A stretch of 44,492 nt of DNA from a bacterium (GTDB lineage Bacteria > Acidobacteriota > Thermoanaerobaculia > Multivoradales > J023): NCBI GenBank assembly GCA_024226315.1, contig JAAELT010000098.1, positions 1 to 44,492 on the forward strand. The letters are read 5' to 3'. Of the stretch, positions 7,950 to 15,741 are shown piece by piece. A program made the translations under genes and the position numbers. Under the pieces are notes generated by a model, which had not been told where the DNA came from, ran no database searches, and saw only the letters and a program-made list of their open reading frames with translations. The first letter of the stretch is position 1. Every line of letters begins with the position of its first letter.

Positions 7950-8474
7950 ATGACACGGAGCTTCTGGATCCTGTGCGTGGGGCTCGTGGGCGCCGTCGGC
8001 GCTTCCGGCGCCCTGGGCCTGCGCTGGAACGCGAGCTCCAGCGTCGAACCCGGCCTCTACCTCGTCGAACGTGCCCGGCCGCTCGAGCGCGGAGACCTGG
8101 TCACCGTCTGCCTGCCGGAGCCGGTGGCACGCTGGGCCCGCGGCCGCGGCTACTTGCGGCGAGGCCGCTGCCCCGGAGATTCGAAGCCGGTCGGCAAGCG
8201 GATCGCCGGCCTCGAAGGGGACCTGGTCGAGGTCAGCGGCCACGCGGTCGCCGTCAACGGCCGCCGCCTTCTGGGCTCGATCCGCGTCGACTCAGACGCC
8301 AGAGGTCGTCCGGTTCCGCTGGCGCCCGAGGGCGAATTCCTCCTTGGCGCGGGCGAGGTGTGGCTGCACTCCGGCCGGCTTGGGCGAAGTCTCGACAGCC
8401 GGATCTACGGGCCGCTCCGAGAGCAGCAGATCCAGTCCGTGCTGGTCCCACTCTGGACCTCAGAAGAGGACTGA
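7950..8474 (+). CDS. traF: TraF-type conjugative transfer peptidase (S26 signal peptidase family)
   Basis: A 174-residue membrane-anchored serine protease. Residues 5-25 form the N-terminal membrane segment. SSSVEPGLYLVERA (29-42) contains the nucleophile serine of the S26 family, KRIAGLEGD supplies the catalytic lysine, and LGRSLDSRIYGPL is the conserved box before the C-terminus. In conjugative plasmids TraF matures the pilin subunit. The ATG at 7950 puts the catalytic serine right after the membrane segment; the frame is open far upstream but that stretch is antisense to repA. It ends 5 bases before the coupling-protein gene, so the two form an operon. No pilin, relaxase or mating-pair genes are in this window. 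Confidence 0.82.
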   Translation: MTRSFWILCVGLVGAVGASGALGLRWNASSSVEPGLYLVERARPLERGDLVTVCLPEPVARWARGRGYLRRGRCPGDSKPVGKRIAGLEGDLVEVSGHAVAVNGRRLLGSIRVDSDARGRPVPLAPEGEFLLGAGEVWLHSGRLGRSLDSRIYGPLREQQIQSVLVPLWTSEED

Positions 8475-8479
8475 ACCGA

Positions 8480-10546
8480 GTGGACGGAGAGATCTACCGG
8501 CTGCCCGGGCGGCGCTCCGAACGCCGCCAGATCTGGGGCGCAACCATCATCGGTCTACTCCTGGCCGCCGGGGTGGCAAGCTCGGTCGCCACCCAGTGGA
8601 TCGCCCACGTCCAGGGCCACCGCCCCCAGCTGGGCATTCCTACCTTCGAGCCCGACCCCACCACATCGCGGCAGCTCCTCGCCGCCGCCGCGGTGTCGGT
8701 GGTCGTGTGGGCCGTGGGCTGGGCGCGTGGGCGCACCGGACTCGGCTGGTGGGGATGGCTCGTAGCAGCATTCCTCCTCGCCGGGCTGGCGCTCGTCTCG
8801 CTTCACCGCCCGGACGGCGCCTGGCGCTGGGCCCGTGCGGGGCTGGTGACGGAGCCGCTGCTGCGAGCCGCGAGCATCGCCGGCGGCGCGGCCTTCGCCG
8901 TCTTGGCCCTGTGGATCGGCGCCTGGGCGCACCAGTCACTCGCCCGGGTGCCGAAGGCCGGCGAGACCCATGGCTCCGCCCACTACGCCACGCCGGCCGA
9001 GGTCAAGGCGACCGGATTCCTGAACCGCGCCGAAGACGGCGTGGTGCTCGGCAGCTACCGCGGCCGTCGCCTCAAGAGCCTCAAGGACCAGCACGTGCTC
9101 CTCTTCTCACCGCCCGGGGCCGGCAAGTCGACAGCGCTGGCGGTCCCGACGCTCCTCACCTGGCGCGGCAGCGTCTTCGTCCTCGACGCCAAGAGCGAGC
9201 TCTTCCGCCTGACCGCCGCCTACCGCCACGAGGCCCTGGGCCAGGACGTCTGCCGCATGGATTTCACCGCTTCCTCGAAGGAGCCCGCAGACAGACACGT
9301 CGCGCGCTTCAATCCACTCCTGACCATCCCGCAAGACGATCGCCAAGTAGCCGAAGCGCAAGCGGTCGCCGAGCTTCTGGTCGGCCCGGCCGAAGGCAGG
9401 GGAGGTGAAGGTTTCTGGCGCGATCGCGCACAGGAGCTCCTGGTCGCGCTCATCCTGCACACCCTCTACGTCGAACGCCAGCCGACTCTTGCCCGCTGCC
9501 GCGAGCGCCTGCGCGAAGGACCGATCGAGCACCTCCTGGCCGAGATGATCCTCACCGAGCACGACACCGAGGGCGGCATAGGATGGTTCGGCTCAGGCGG
9601 ACGCGAGACGCTGACCCACCCGGAGGTGGCCGGCACCGCACGCTCGCTTCTCGGCATGGCCGAGGAGACCCGCAGCGGCATCCTCGCCCACGTCGAACAG
9701 GCGCTGCGTCTCTTCGGCGACTCCCGCCTGGCGAACAACACCTCTACCACCGACGTCACCGCCTCGGACCTGATGGACCGCGAGCGCCCGGTGTCGCTCT
9801 ACCTGACGCTCCCCGGCGGCGAGGTCGAGCGCCTGGAGCCGATGCTGCGCCTGGTGCTCTCGCAGTGGCTGCGCGAGCTGCTCAACCGCGAAGTGCCCAC
9901 CGATCCCACGAACCCACCCTACCGCCACCGGCTCCTGCTGCTGCTCGATGAGTTCCCACTCTTCGGGAAACTGAAGTTCCTGGAAAAAGCCGGCGCCGCC
10001 CTGCGCGGCTACGGCATCCAGCTCTACGTCATCGTCCAGTCCGTCACCCAGCTCAAGGCGATCTACGGCAACCAGGAGACGATTTCCGGCATCTGCGGCA
10101 TCCACCTGACCATGGGCGCGACCGACCTCGAGACCGCGAAGCGGATCTCAGAGCGCCTTGGCAAGGTGACAGTCGAGACGGAGCGGTCCTCGGTCGCGAC
10201 TTCCGGTCCATCGCGCAAAACCCTGGCCGAGGGCGAGCACGCCCGGCCGCTGCTGGCCCCCGACGAAGTTGCCCGGCTGCCGGAGGATCGCCTCCTGGTC
10301 CTGCCGCTGGGCCACGCGCCGATCCTCGGCGAGCGGGTAGCGTACTTCCGTGACCGTGAGATGAGGCGACGGGTCGGCATCGGGCCGCTCGAGCCGGGCA
10401 GCCTCTGGCGCTTCGAGCACGACTGGCGCAGATGGACCGAGCACCAAGCGCGTCGCCCGAGCAGGGAGGAGATCGGGCACTTCCTGGCCAAGTGGAAGAG
10501 GAACGGGGTGATAGCGCGGTCGGCGGCGAGCTTGAAAGCGTCCTGA
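8480..10546 (+). CDS. traG: Type IV secretion coupling protein, VirD4/TraG family
   Basis: A hexameric inner-membrane ATPase that brings the relaxase-DNA complex to the conjugation channel; 688 residues, near the normal size. Four hydrophobic segments fill the first 155 residues. Walker A is PPGAGKST with Lys216, and Walker B is LLLLLDEFP with Asp490-Glu491. The VLDAKSELF stretch and GYGIQLYVIVQSVTQL are typical of TraG/VirD4. The GTG at 8480 is chosen because it lies 5 bp after the traF stop and gives an N-terminus starting just before the first membrane helix; the frame stays open upstream as a shadow of repA and traF. Transfer of this replicon would need a relaxase and channel encoded elsewhere. 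Confidence 0.9.
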   Translation: MDGEIYRLPGRRSERRQIWGATIIGLLLAAGVASSVATQWIAHVQGHRPQLGIPTFEPDPTTSRQLLAAAAVSVVVWAVGWARGRTGLGWWGWLVAAFLLAGLALVSLHRPDGAWRWARAGLVTEPLLRAASIAGGAAFAVLALWIGAWAHQSLARVPKAGETHGSAHYATPAEVKATGFLNRAEDGVVLGSYRGRRLKSLKDQHVLLFSPPGAGKSTALAVPTLLTWRGSVFVLDAKSELFRLTAAYRHEALGQDVCRMDFTASSKEPADRHVARFNPLLTIPQDDRQVAEAQAVAELLVGPAEGRGGEGFWRDRAQELLVALILHTLYVERQPTLARCRERLREGPIEHLLAEMILTEHDTEGGIGWFGSGGRETLTHPEVAGTARSLLGMAEETRSGILAHVEQALRLFGDSRLANNTSTTDVTASDLMDRERPVSLYLTLPGGEVERLEPMLRLVLSQWLRELLNREVPTDPTNPPYRHRLLLLLDEFPLFGKLKFLEKAGAALRGYGIQLYVIVQSVTQLKAIYGNQETISGICGIHLTMGATDLETAKRISERLGKVTVETERSSVATSGPSRKTLAEGEHARPLLAPDEVARLPEDRLLVLPLGHAPILGERVAYFRDREMRRRVGIGPLEPGSLWRFEHDWRRWTEHQARRPSREEIGHFLAKWKRNGVIARSAASLKAS

Positions 10547-10624
10547 TAGTCGGCGATTCCCGGGGCGCCCGTTCGCGCTTCAGCAACCAAGCACCAAAGA
10601 GCCTCACACGGAGTATCTGAGCCG

Positions 10625-11134
10625 CTAGAGGGCGAGGCGGGGTCGACGGCAGGCGCGATAGCGACCGATGAGTCGAGCGCGGTCGCGCGCCAGATCGTGG
10701 GCCAGGGGTAGAAGCTCGATCCCCGTCGGGATGGCAAGATCGCGCGGTGCCATCCCGGACCAGCATGCCCCCAAGAGCACCTGGTGAAGATGCTCCTCCA
10801 GCTGGATCGGTTCCACATACCGCAAGGACGACGACACGTCGGGATGGTCCGGGTCGGTGTGGATGTAGGCGACGGCGACGAACTGCTCTTCGACCCCGGC
10901 CTCACCCTCGCGGGCGTCATCGCCCTCCTCGAGCTCTTCATCCTCGGCAAGGGCACCAAGGTGGTGCTCGAGAAACCACAGGCGCTGCTCGAGGTCCTGC
11001 TCGAGGCGCAGGGCCTGGTCGTGGTCCTCGAGCTCGTAGCAGCGGTCGATCCGCGACATGAGCCGCTGGGCGCACTGCGCGAGGTCGGCGATGAAGTCGG
11101 CCGATCTCGGATCGTGGGCGCTGTGCTGAGGCAT
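10625..11134 (-). CDS. Unknown protein, paralogue of the gene at 18634
   Basis: A 169-residue protein of unknown function. The ATG at 11134 is used because the ribosome site GGAGGAG lies just before it and because the paralogue at 18634-19176 starts with the same MPQHSA-YDPRS sequence. The middle, from QRLWFLEHHL through EDEELEE to GEAGVEEQFVAVAY, is nearly identical in both; a conserved GMAP lies near the C-terminus. It is rich in acidic residues and predicted helical, with no signal peptide or membrane segment. Two copies on one element suggest a maintenance or DNA-metabolism role, but nothing in the sequence names it. The 78 bp between traG and this stop hold nothing obvious; the genes converge. 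Confidence 0.75.
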   Translation of the reverse strand: MPQHSAHDPRSADFIADLAQCAQRLMSRIDRCYELEDHDQALRLEQDLEQRLWFLEHHLGALAEDEELEEGDDAREGEAGVEEQFVAVAYIHTDPDHPDVSSSLRYVEPIQLEEHLHQVLLGACWSGMAPRDLAIPTGIELLPLAHDLARDRARLIGRYRACRRPRLAL

Positions 11135-11179
11135 GGGCTCCTCCGTCAAAGTCCAGTGAAGAGAACACGCGAAGACGAA

Positions 11180-11201
11180 GACCGGCGCGGGAGCGCCGGT
11201 C
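11180..11201 (-). terminator. Hairpin after the first ssb gene
   Basis: Arms gaccggcgc and gcgccggtc (9 bp each, loop of 4) begin 15 bp beyond the stop of the ssb gene. There is no clean T-run after the stem, so this is a possible weak terminator or an mRNA-stabilising 3' hairpin. Confidence 0.4.
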
Positions 11202-11215
11202 CTCGCGGCGGACGG

Positions 11216-11623
11216 CTAGAACGGAATGTCGTCGTCCTCGGGCTCGGTACCGAGATCGTCGGCCTGCGCATCCGCGGCCTGGGTCGCCTCCTCAGGAGCC
11301 GCGCCGAGCATCTGAAAGTTCTGGCACACGATCTCGGTGCGGTACCGCGTCTCGCCCGTCTCGCGGTCCTCCCACGAGCGGGTCTGGATGCGGCCCTCGA
11401 CGTAGACCTGGCGGCCCTTCCTCAGGTACTCCCCGGCCACCTCGGCCTGGCGGCCGAAGCACACGACGTTGTGCCAGTCGGTCGCCTCCTGGCGATTGCC
11501 GCCTGAGTCCCTCCACCGGCGGTTCGTCGCCAGCGAGAAGTTGGCGACCGGCTTGCCCGTAGTCGTCGAGCGCAGCTCCGGATCGCGACCCAAGTTGCCG
11601 AGCAGGATGGCTTTGTTGATCAT
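11216..11623 (-). CDS. ssb: Single-stranded DNA-binding protein (first of three)
   Basis: A 135-residue OB-fold protein that coats single-stranded DNA. The N-terminus [18 protein letters not shown], the [14 protein letters not shown] strand, [18 protein letters not shown] and [13 protein letters not shown] match bacterial SSB closely. The C-terminus ends in DDDIPF, the acidic tip by which SSB recruits repair and replication proteins. The ATG at 11623 has GAGAGGA upstream; the open frame beyond it overlaps the leader hairpin and is not coding. It is the most canonical of the three SSBs here and is probably the one serving plasmid replication or transfer. Confidence 0.93.
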   Translation of the reverse strand: MINKAILLGNLGRDPELRSTTTGKPVANFSLATNRRWRDSGGNRQEATDWHNVVCFGRQAEVAGEYLRKGRQVYVEGRIQTRSWEDRETGETRYRTEIVCQNFQMLGAAPEEATQAADAQADDLGTEPEDDDIPF

Positions 11624-11648
11624 GGCGTTCCTCTCCTCTGGTTCGAAT

Positions 11649-11704
11649 GGGAGATCGAGGATTCGATCTCTTCGCAAACCCCTCGCTTCTTCCAACCTTC
11701 CGGG
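11649..11704. repeat. Leader element copy A (hairpin plus pyrimidine-rich tail)
   Basis: Stem gagatcga (11651-11658) / tcgatctc (11663-11670), then on the plus strand ttcgcaaacccctcgcttcttccaaccttccgg. On the sense (minus) strand it lies just before the ribosome site of the first ssb. It belongs to a family of six similar elements at 11649, 14929, 17306, 18547, 19197 and 20096. Confidence 0.6.
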
Positions 11705-11744
11705 ACTCTTTCTGGAGGGACGCACGAGCGGCCCGCAGCTCGGA

Positions 11745-12464
11745 TCACCAGGCCCCTCGCCGCCCGAGCGACACCCACCGTCCAGCGCTGCCGAGGATGA
11801 GGTGGTCGATCAGGCGCACCCCGAGCAGGTCGCCGGCCTCGGCCAGGCGGCGGGTGAAGGCGAGATCCTCGGCACTTGGGGTCGGATCGCCGCTCGGGTG
11901 GGTGTGGAACAGGATGAATCCCGAGGCCGAGCGCAGCAGGCCCTCCTTCAGGATGACCCGCGGTTCCACCGCCGCTCGGCTGAGCGTCCCCCGGTAGATG
12001 TCGCTCTCGGCGATCAGGCGGTTGCGCACGTCGAGGTAGAGCGCGCCCATCACCTCCTGGTCCTGCTGGGCGTAGCGCATGCCCAGGTAGCGGGCGACGA
12101 CCTCGGGCTGATCGAGCAGATCCCGCCGCGGCATCCGCGCACGGGCGATGCGCCGGGCGAGCTCGACCGACGCCAGGATCGCGGCGCGCCGGGCCGGTCC
12201 GACGCCCGGAAGTGCGAGGTCGCTCTGATGGCTTCGCAGCAGCCCGGCGAGGCCACCGACCTTGGTGAGCAGCCCTTGGGCCAGCTCGGTGGCCTCGGGA
12301 GCGGCACCGCCGCGCAGCACCAAGCCGAGAAGCTCGGCGTCGCTCAGGATCGCTGCGCCGGAGCGCAGGAGGCGCTCACGGGGCAGGTCTTCGGAGGCGA
12401 GCGGTGCCTTGCACAGCGCTTTCGGGAACGGAAGAAGCGAGGATTTGGACTTGAGCGGAGTCAT
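11745..12464 (-). CDS. radC: RadC-family JAB/MPN-domain protein
   Basis: A 239-residue RadC-type protein of about normal length. Residues 28-110 are the helix-hairpin-helix part ([28 protein letters not shown]). Residues 118-237 form the JAB metalloprotease-like domain, with [14 protein letters not shown] giving metal ligands His187, His189 and Asp200; all are intact. RadC genes are frequent on plasmids and integrative elements, where their role is still unclear; repair at replication forks is the usual proposal. The ribosome site GAGGGA precedes the ATG. It lies between two ssb genes on the same strand, each separated by hairpins, so it may be transcribed alone. Confidence 0.92.
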   Translation of the reverse strand: MTPLKSKSSLLPFPKALCKAPLASEDLPRERLLRSGAAILSDAELLGLVLRGGAAPEATELAQGLLTKVGGLAGLLRSHQSDLALPGVGPARRAAILASVELARRIARARMPRRDLLDQPEVVARYLGMRYAQQDQEVMGALYLDVRNRLIAESDIYRGTLSRAAVEPRVILKEGLLRSASGFILFHTHPSGDPTPSAEDLAFTRRLAEAGDLLGVRLIDHLILGSAGRWVSLGRRGAW

Positions 12465-12559
12465 CGGTTCATCCCTCGTCGTGAGGTCGTGGACTGGACA
12501 GCGATCGGGAGCTGTGCGCTCCGCAGGCCAGAACCGGCGGAGCGTGAGCGGAAGGTGGC

Positions 12560-12584
12560 GGGCGGCGCCCAGAGAGCGCCGCCC
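12560..12584 (-). terminator. GC-rich hairpin after the second ssb gene
   Basis: Arms gggcggcgc and gcgccgccc, 9 bp each with a 7-base loop, start about 10 bp after the stop at 12594. No T-run follows. It sits between ssb and radC on the same strand and may separate their transcripts. Confidence 0.45.
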
Positions 12585-12593
12585 GAACGGACC

Positions 12594-12947
12594 TCAGGCG
12601 GCCTCGCGCACGCGGTCGAAAGCCTTGACGCGCAGGAAGCAGATGTCGGAGGCGTGGACCTCGACACTGCGCCGAGCGTTGCCCTCCTGGTCCTGCCAGG
12701 AGTTGCTGCGGAGCTTGCCCAAGACGGCGATGCGGTCGCCCTTCGCCAGGTGCTCGCAGCTCTTGACGAGACCGTTCCAGCACACGACGTCGTGCCAGTC
12801 GGTCCGCTCCTTGCGCTCCTCGCCGCGGCCGAAAGCCTCGTTGGTCGCCAGATTGAGCTTGGCGCCGGCGTTCTCGCCGTTGCCGATCGCCTCAGGATCG
12901 CTCCCGAGATAGCCGATGAGAGTGACTTGGTTCTGTACCTGATTCAT
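12594..12947 (-). CDS. Single-stranded DNA-binding protein (second of three)
   Basis: A 117-residue OB-fold protein. MNQVQNQVTLIGYLGSDPE, KLNLATNEAFG, TDWHDVVCWNGLVKSCEHL, KGDRIAVLGKLRSNSW and VEVHASDICFL are SSB core strands in order. It has no acidic C-terminal tip and ends soon after the last strand. So it should bind single-stranded DNA but not recruit the usual SSB partners, as seen in many plasmid or phage SSBs. The ribosome site AAGGAG lies 7 bases before the ATG, and a strong inverted repeat lies just upstream (12969-13008). Confidence 0.9.
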   Translation of the reverse strand: MNQVQNQVTLIGYLGSDPEAIGNGENAGAKLNLATNEAFGRGEERKERTDWHDVVCWNGLVKSCEHLAKGDRIAVLGKLRSNSWQDQEGNARRSVEVHASDICFLRVKAFDRVREAA

Positions 12948-12968
12948 GGTTCGCTCCTTCTGGGGGTG

Positions 12969-13008
12969 TTTTTGTTGACCTTTCGCAAGAAATCAAGGTC
13001 AACAAAAA
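12969..13008. promoter_or_regulatory. Perfect 14-bp inverted repeat before the second ssb gene
   Basis: Arms tttttgttgacctt (12969-12982) and aaggtcaacaaaaa (12995-13008) are exact reverse complements with a 12-base loop. Three more base pairs (gtg/cac) follow past a one-base bulge. The repeat lies 21 bp before the start codon, directly upstream of the ribosome site, so it could be an operator or a leader hairpin controlling translation. It takes the position of the leader element seen at other genes but has a different sequence. The rest of 13009-13281 contains no gene; two copies of ctctttcttccg lie near 13079 and 13100. Confidence 0.6.
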
Positions 13009-13281
13009 ACACTCTTCAGAAAGGTTTTCCCGCCCTGGTGCTCAGCGAAGCGCAGGCTCCCGTGACTGCCCATCCGTCTCTTTCTTCCGCTCCGAACCCT
13101 CTTTCTTCCGGATTCCATTCACTTCACTCCGCCTTGTAGTTCTCCAAGACTCAGCAATCCCCAAAATCGGAGAGCTCGCGTGGTGGGTTGGGACGATCTC
13201 CGGAACGGGTCGCCAGTCCACAGCCTGAAACCTGAACGAAGATCGCGAGCGGGCGCTGGGGCACGGGAGGGTCGAGCAAAG

Positions 13282-13307
13282 AAAAAGGGTCCCGCTGGGC
13301 GGGACCC
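13282..13307 (-). terminator. Rho-independent terminator of the third ssb gene
   Basis: On the minus strand the 9-bp stem GGGTCCCGC/GCGGGACCC with a 3-base loop is followed at once by TTTTT. It lies 25 bp after the stop at 13332. This is the textbook form of an intrinsic terminator. Confidence 0.85.
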
Positions 13308-13331
13308 CGGAAAGCGCCGGTCGGTAGCCAG

Positions 13332-13757
13332 CTACTTCAGCTGGAGGATCCGCAGGTCGCTGGCCTCGATCTGCTCGATCGTGCGGCCGTCCTGGGCGAT
13401 GAACGAGGTCCGCCGGCCGGTGATCTCGACCCGCGAGCCTTGGCGGGCGATGCGCACCCCGATGTGCTCCGTCCGGTCAACGTTCCAGACGACGACGCGG
13501 TGCCAGGTGGTGATCCGCTCTCTGCCTTCCCAGCGGTGGGTGGCGAGTGAGAGGACGGCGTATTCCCGGGTGGGGAGAGCGAAATCGTACTCCGCGGGCT
13601 CCTCCGTAATGTCCTGGGGTCGGTCGGGGGAGCAGGTGCCGGCGTACTCGAAGACGCAGGACGGGTGGCGCTCGCGCAGGGTGATCGTGCGCTCGGCGGT
13701 GTCGCGGATCTCCGGGTCCTTTCCGAGGTAGCCGGTGAGAGTGATGGTTTCGGTCAT
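13332..13757 (-). CDS. SSB-like OB-fold protein (third of three)
   Basis: A 141-residue divergent SSB. It starts MTETITLTGYLGKDPEIRD, continues through YAVLSLATHRW and ITTWHRVVVWN, then ARQGSRVEITGRRTSF and IEASDLRILQLK. This keeps the SSB strand order but has an insertion of about 30 residues after the first strands (around residues 28-58, with two cysteines). There is no acidic tip. The ATG at 13757 has AAGGAGG 7 bases before it; an ATG 15 codons upstream is a weaker choice. A decayed copy of the same gene lies next to it in opposite orientation (13957-14364). An intrinsic terminator follows. Confidence 0.85.
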   Translation of the reverse strand: MTETITLTGYLGKDPEIRDTAERTITLRERHPSCVFEYAGTCSPDRPQDITEEPAEYDFALPTREYAVLSLATHRWEGRERITTWHRVVVWNVDRTEHIGVRIARQGSRVEITGRRTSFIAQDGRTIEQIEASDLRILQLK

Positions 13758-13956
13758 GGGGTGGCCTCCTTGGTTGGGAAGAGGGTTCTGGGTGTCGTGC
13801 ATGGCCTCCCTGGACCTCGGGTCCTCGAACGGGCCGGCAAGGGCGGGAACGCTCGCGGGACCGGCTTCGCCCTACCTTGCGGCCCGTGAGGACTTGAGGT
13901 CTGCTTGTCCATGCACAGAACCCAGGGCTCTCGCCCCCGGCAAAGGAGTCCGCCAG

Positions 13957-14364
13957 CTGAACGAGACCGAACTCGGCTGGATGCCGGTCAGGAAGGCCGG
14001 AGATCCCTTGAGATCTGCCTGAAGCGCACCCACCCGGCGTGAGGGCTCCGATCAGCGCTCGAGTTCGTGGCGCAAGCTCTTCCGGCTACCGAATCAGACT
14101 TGCAGAGGAGCCCCGGCAGTTCCGCATCACCGTCCATCCGGGAATGCCGCTGTCCTGCTGAGCACCAAGGCGCGGGCAGGGAGATCGCTCCCATCCCCTG
14201 GTTCCCGGCCGGCGGCTGGCATGATGTCCAGATGGAGCGGCTCGTTGTGCCATGGCCGCCAGTGCAAGAGGTTGCGGGGCACGGCCGACGGCTCCGTTCC
14301 CATTGGTGACGGCGCAAGGGTCGAGCGGATCGAGGCAACACAGCGCCGGATCCTCCAGCTCCAG
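13957..14364 (+). pseudogene. Decayed, inverted copy of the third ssb gene
   Basis: Reading the plus strand across three frames recovers the order of the SSB at 13332-13757: NETELGWMPVRKAGDP (start), LEICLKRTHPA (matches ITLRERHPS), AEEPRQFRI (EEPAEYDF), AVLLSTKARAGR (YAVLSLATHRWEGR), GWHDV (TWHRV), then GRRLRS and IEATQRRILQLQ (GRRTSF...IEASDLRILQLK). Length is almost the same as the intact gene. AAAGGAG at 13942-13948 precedes a CTG where the ATG should be. Several frameshifts and in-frame stops show that it is dead. The bases 13758-13956 between the copies hold only a short hairpin (13813-13825). Confidence 0.7.
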
Positions 14365-14388
14365 TGGCCGCCGCTCAGCGCCGTTCTC

Positions 14389-14410
14389 GGGGACCCGCCT
14401 TGCGGTCCCC
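14389..14410 (-). terminator. Hairpin after the 14445 gene
   Basis: ggggacc and ggtcccc pair, with two more pairs past a bulged base and a 3-base loop; 34 bp after the stop at 14445. There is no T-run. It is a possible terminator or 3' stabiliser. Confidence 0.35.
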
Positions 14411-14444
14411 TCTCTTCTCCGGCGCCTCGCCCTTCTGGCCTGAG

Positions 14445-14897
14445 TCAGTGGACCGGAGGGCCGTCAGCGCCGCCCTTGGGAAAGACCGTCCGGGGTGGCC
14501 CCGAGCGAGCGGCAAATCGCTCGTAGACGCGGGCGAAGGCACCGAGCTCTGCCAGTGCATCGTCGCGTTCCGGATCACCGGGCGCGAGAGAGCCGTAGGC
14601 GCGGACCACCGCTTCGAGCGCCAGCAGCAGGCCGAGCACGTGGCAGCCCTCGAGCAGGCAGCGATCACAGACGGTCTGTTCGTCGAGAGTACCGGCCGGC
14701 CCCGCGCCGGTAGGCGCTTCGCACAGAGCACACGGCGTGCCGGGCTGGTCCGCGACGCGGATGTTGTAGCGGGGATCTTCGGCCGAGAGACACTCCGGGA
14801 GGAAACCGGACGCAAGCGCCTCCGGCTCCGCCGAGGTGGCGTGAGACGGGATGCCGTTCGATGGATCAAGCGACGGATATTGATTGGCGGTCGTCAT
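14445..14897 (-). CDS. Hypothetical protein with CxxC...CxxC motif
   Basis: A 150-residue protein. The ATG at 14897 is chosen because AGGAGG lies 8 bases upstream; another ATG two codons earlier is too close to that site. The N-terminal 60 residues are polar and probably disordered. Then come CALCEAPTG and VCDRCLLEGC, a likely zinc knuckle, followed by a helical region (LGLLLALEAVVRAYGSL...ELGAFARVYERFAA). The layout resembles the C-terminal half of the protein at 1960-2475. Function unknown. Leader element copy B lies just upstream. Confidence 0.65.
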   Translation of the reverse strand: MTTANQYPSLDPSNGIPSHATSAEPEALASGFLPECLSAEDPRYNIRVADQPGTPCALCEAPTGAGPAGTLDEQTVCDRCLLEGCHVLGLLLALEAVVRAYGSLAPGDPERDDALAELGAFARVYERFAARSGPPRTVFPKGGADGPPVH

Positions 14898-14928
14898 GGA
14901 CATCACCTCCTGTTCCGGTTGAGGCTGG

Positions 14929-14997
14929 AGAGATCCGCATCGGATCTCTTTCGCCACGCTCCTGATCCACTCCTCTTCCTCTGGGTCCGCAAGCTGA
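14929..14997. repeat. Leader element copy B
   Basis: Stem agagatccg (14929-14937) / cggatctct (14941-14949) with a 3-base loop, followed on the plus strand by ttcgcc and a pyrimidine-rich tail containing ccactcctcttcctc. It is positioned before the ribosome site of the 14445 gene on the sense strand. Confidence 0.6.
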
Positions 14998-15014
14998 GCG
15001 GTCCACAACTCGAC

Positions 15015-15641
15015 TCAGGCGGTGAGCTCCAAGGTGAGTACGCCGGACTCGCCCGGCACCAGAGCGCAGCCCTCGGACTCGAGGATCTCCCACTCGGCAC
15101 CGCAGCGGCGCACTGCGATATCGAAGCCCTTTCTGCGGGCGTAGCGAATCTCGAAAGCCGCTTGGGCGCGGACCACCTCGGGATCGGGATCGCTCGCCAG
15201 AACACGTGCCATGCCGCAATAGGCGGCGTGGGTGAGCTTCCACACCGGGCGGGGCGCGAGGCAGGCTCCGCAGTAGTTCGAGCCCCAGTTGAACACTTCA
15301 CAGTGCGCGCACTTCCACAGGCGCCCCTCCTTCTCGGCCTCGCTCCAGTATTCGTGCCACTTCGGCCACTCGTCTTCACTGGAGGCGAGGTTGGCGGTGC
15401 CGTTGAAACGGTGCGCTTGCTCCAGGGCGGCGAGCAGCGGCGCCTCGATAGCACTGGTCAAGAGGTCCGCGGCCACGAGCACGAATCCGGCTTCGAGCGC
15501 GTGACAGATGTCGCAGCAGGAGCTCTCACAGCCGTACTCCGCTCGAATCGCCTCTTCGAAGTCGGCGAGGTGATCGCGGCCGACGTCGAAAGCTCGATTC
15601 TCGTCCAGTGGGTACCAGCTCTTCACGGCTGTGATCTTCAT
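15015..15641 (-). CDS. Hypothetical protein with RanBP2-like zinc ribbon
   Basis: A 208-residue protein with no recognised family. Around residues 109-130, WKCAHCEVFNWGSNYCGAC matches the RanBP2-type zinc finger layout (W-x-C-x2-C-x3-N...C-x2-C) with one residue fewer in the loop. An earlier cluster, YGCESSCCDICHALEAG, has four cysteines and may bind a second metal. The ribosome site AAGGAGAG precedes the ATG. An inverted repeat (15664-15687) lies just upstream. A metal-stabilised protein- or RNA-binding role is a reasonable guess only. Confidence 0.7.
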   Translation of the reverse strand: MKITAVKSWYPLDENRAFDVGRDHLADFEEAIRAEYGCESSCCDICHALEAGFVLVAADLLTSAIEAPLLAALEQAHRFNGTANLASSEDEWPKWHEYWSEAEKEGRLWKCAHCEVFNWGSNYCGACLAPRPVWKLTHAAYCGMARVLASDPDPEVVRAQAAFEIRYARRKGFDIAVRRCGAEWEILESEGCALVPGESGVLTLELTA

Positions 15642-15663
15642 AACTCTCCTTACCTAACGCTCA

Positions 15664-15687
15664 TGAGGTGAGATCCTTCACACCTCA
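15664..15687. repeat. Leader hairpin, variant form
   Basis: tgaggtg (15664-15670) pairs with cacctca (15681-15687), with a 10-base loop containing gatcc. It is placed before the 15015 gene as the leader elements are before others, but with a different stem and only a loosely similar tail (cttctttcggcacctccg). Confidence 0.45.
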
Positions 15688-15741
15688 CTCATCCAACGCT
15701 TCTTTCGGCACCTCCGAAGAGGTCTGGGGCGGACGCCGCGG

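Noticed and set aside
7106..8479. Long open frame continuing upstream of the coupling-protein gene
   Set aside because: It runs antisense to repA and out of frame over traF; the coupling protein's own N-terminal membrane helices and the position right after traF place the start at 8480.
11469..13139. A 556-codon plus-strand frame across ssb, radC and ssb
   Set aside because: All three genes on the minus strand have unmistakable family motifs; the plus frame is a high-G+C shadow.
14364..15671. A 435-codon plus-strand frame
   Set aside because: It is antisense to the two cysteine-containing minus-strand genes, which have proper ribosome sites.
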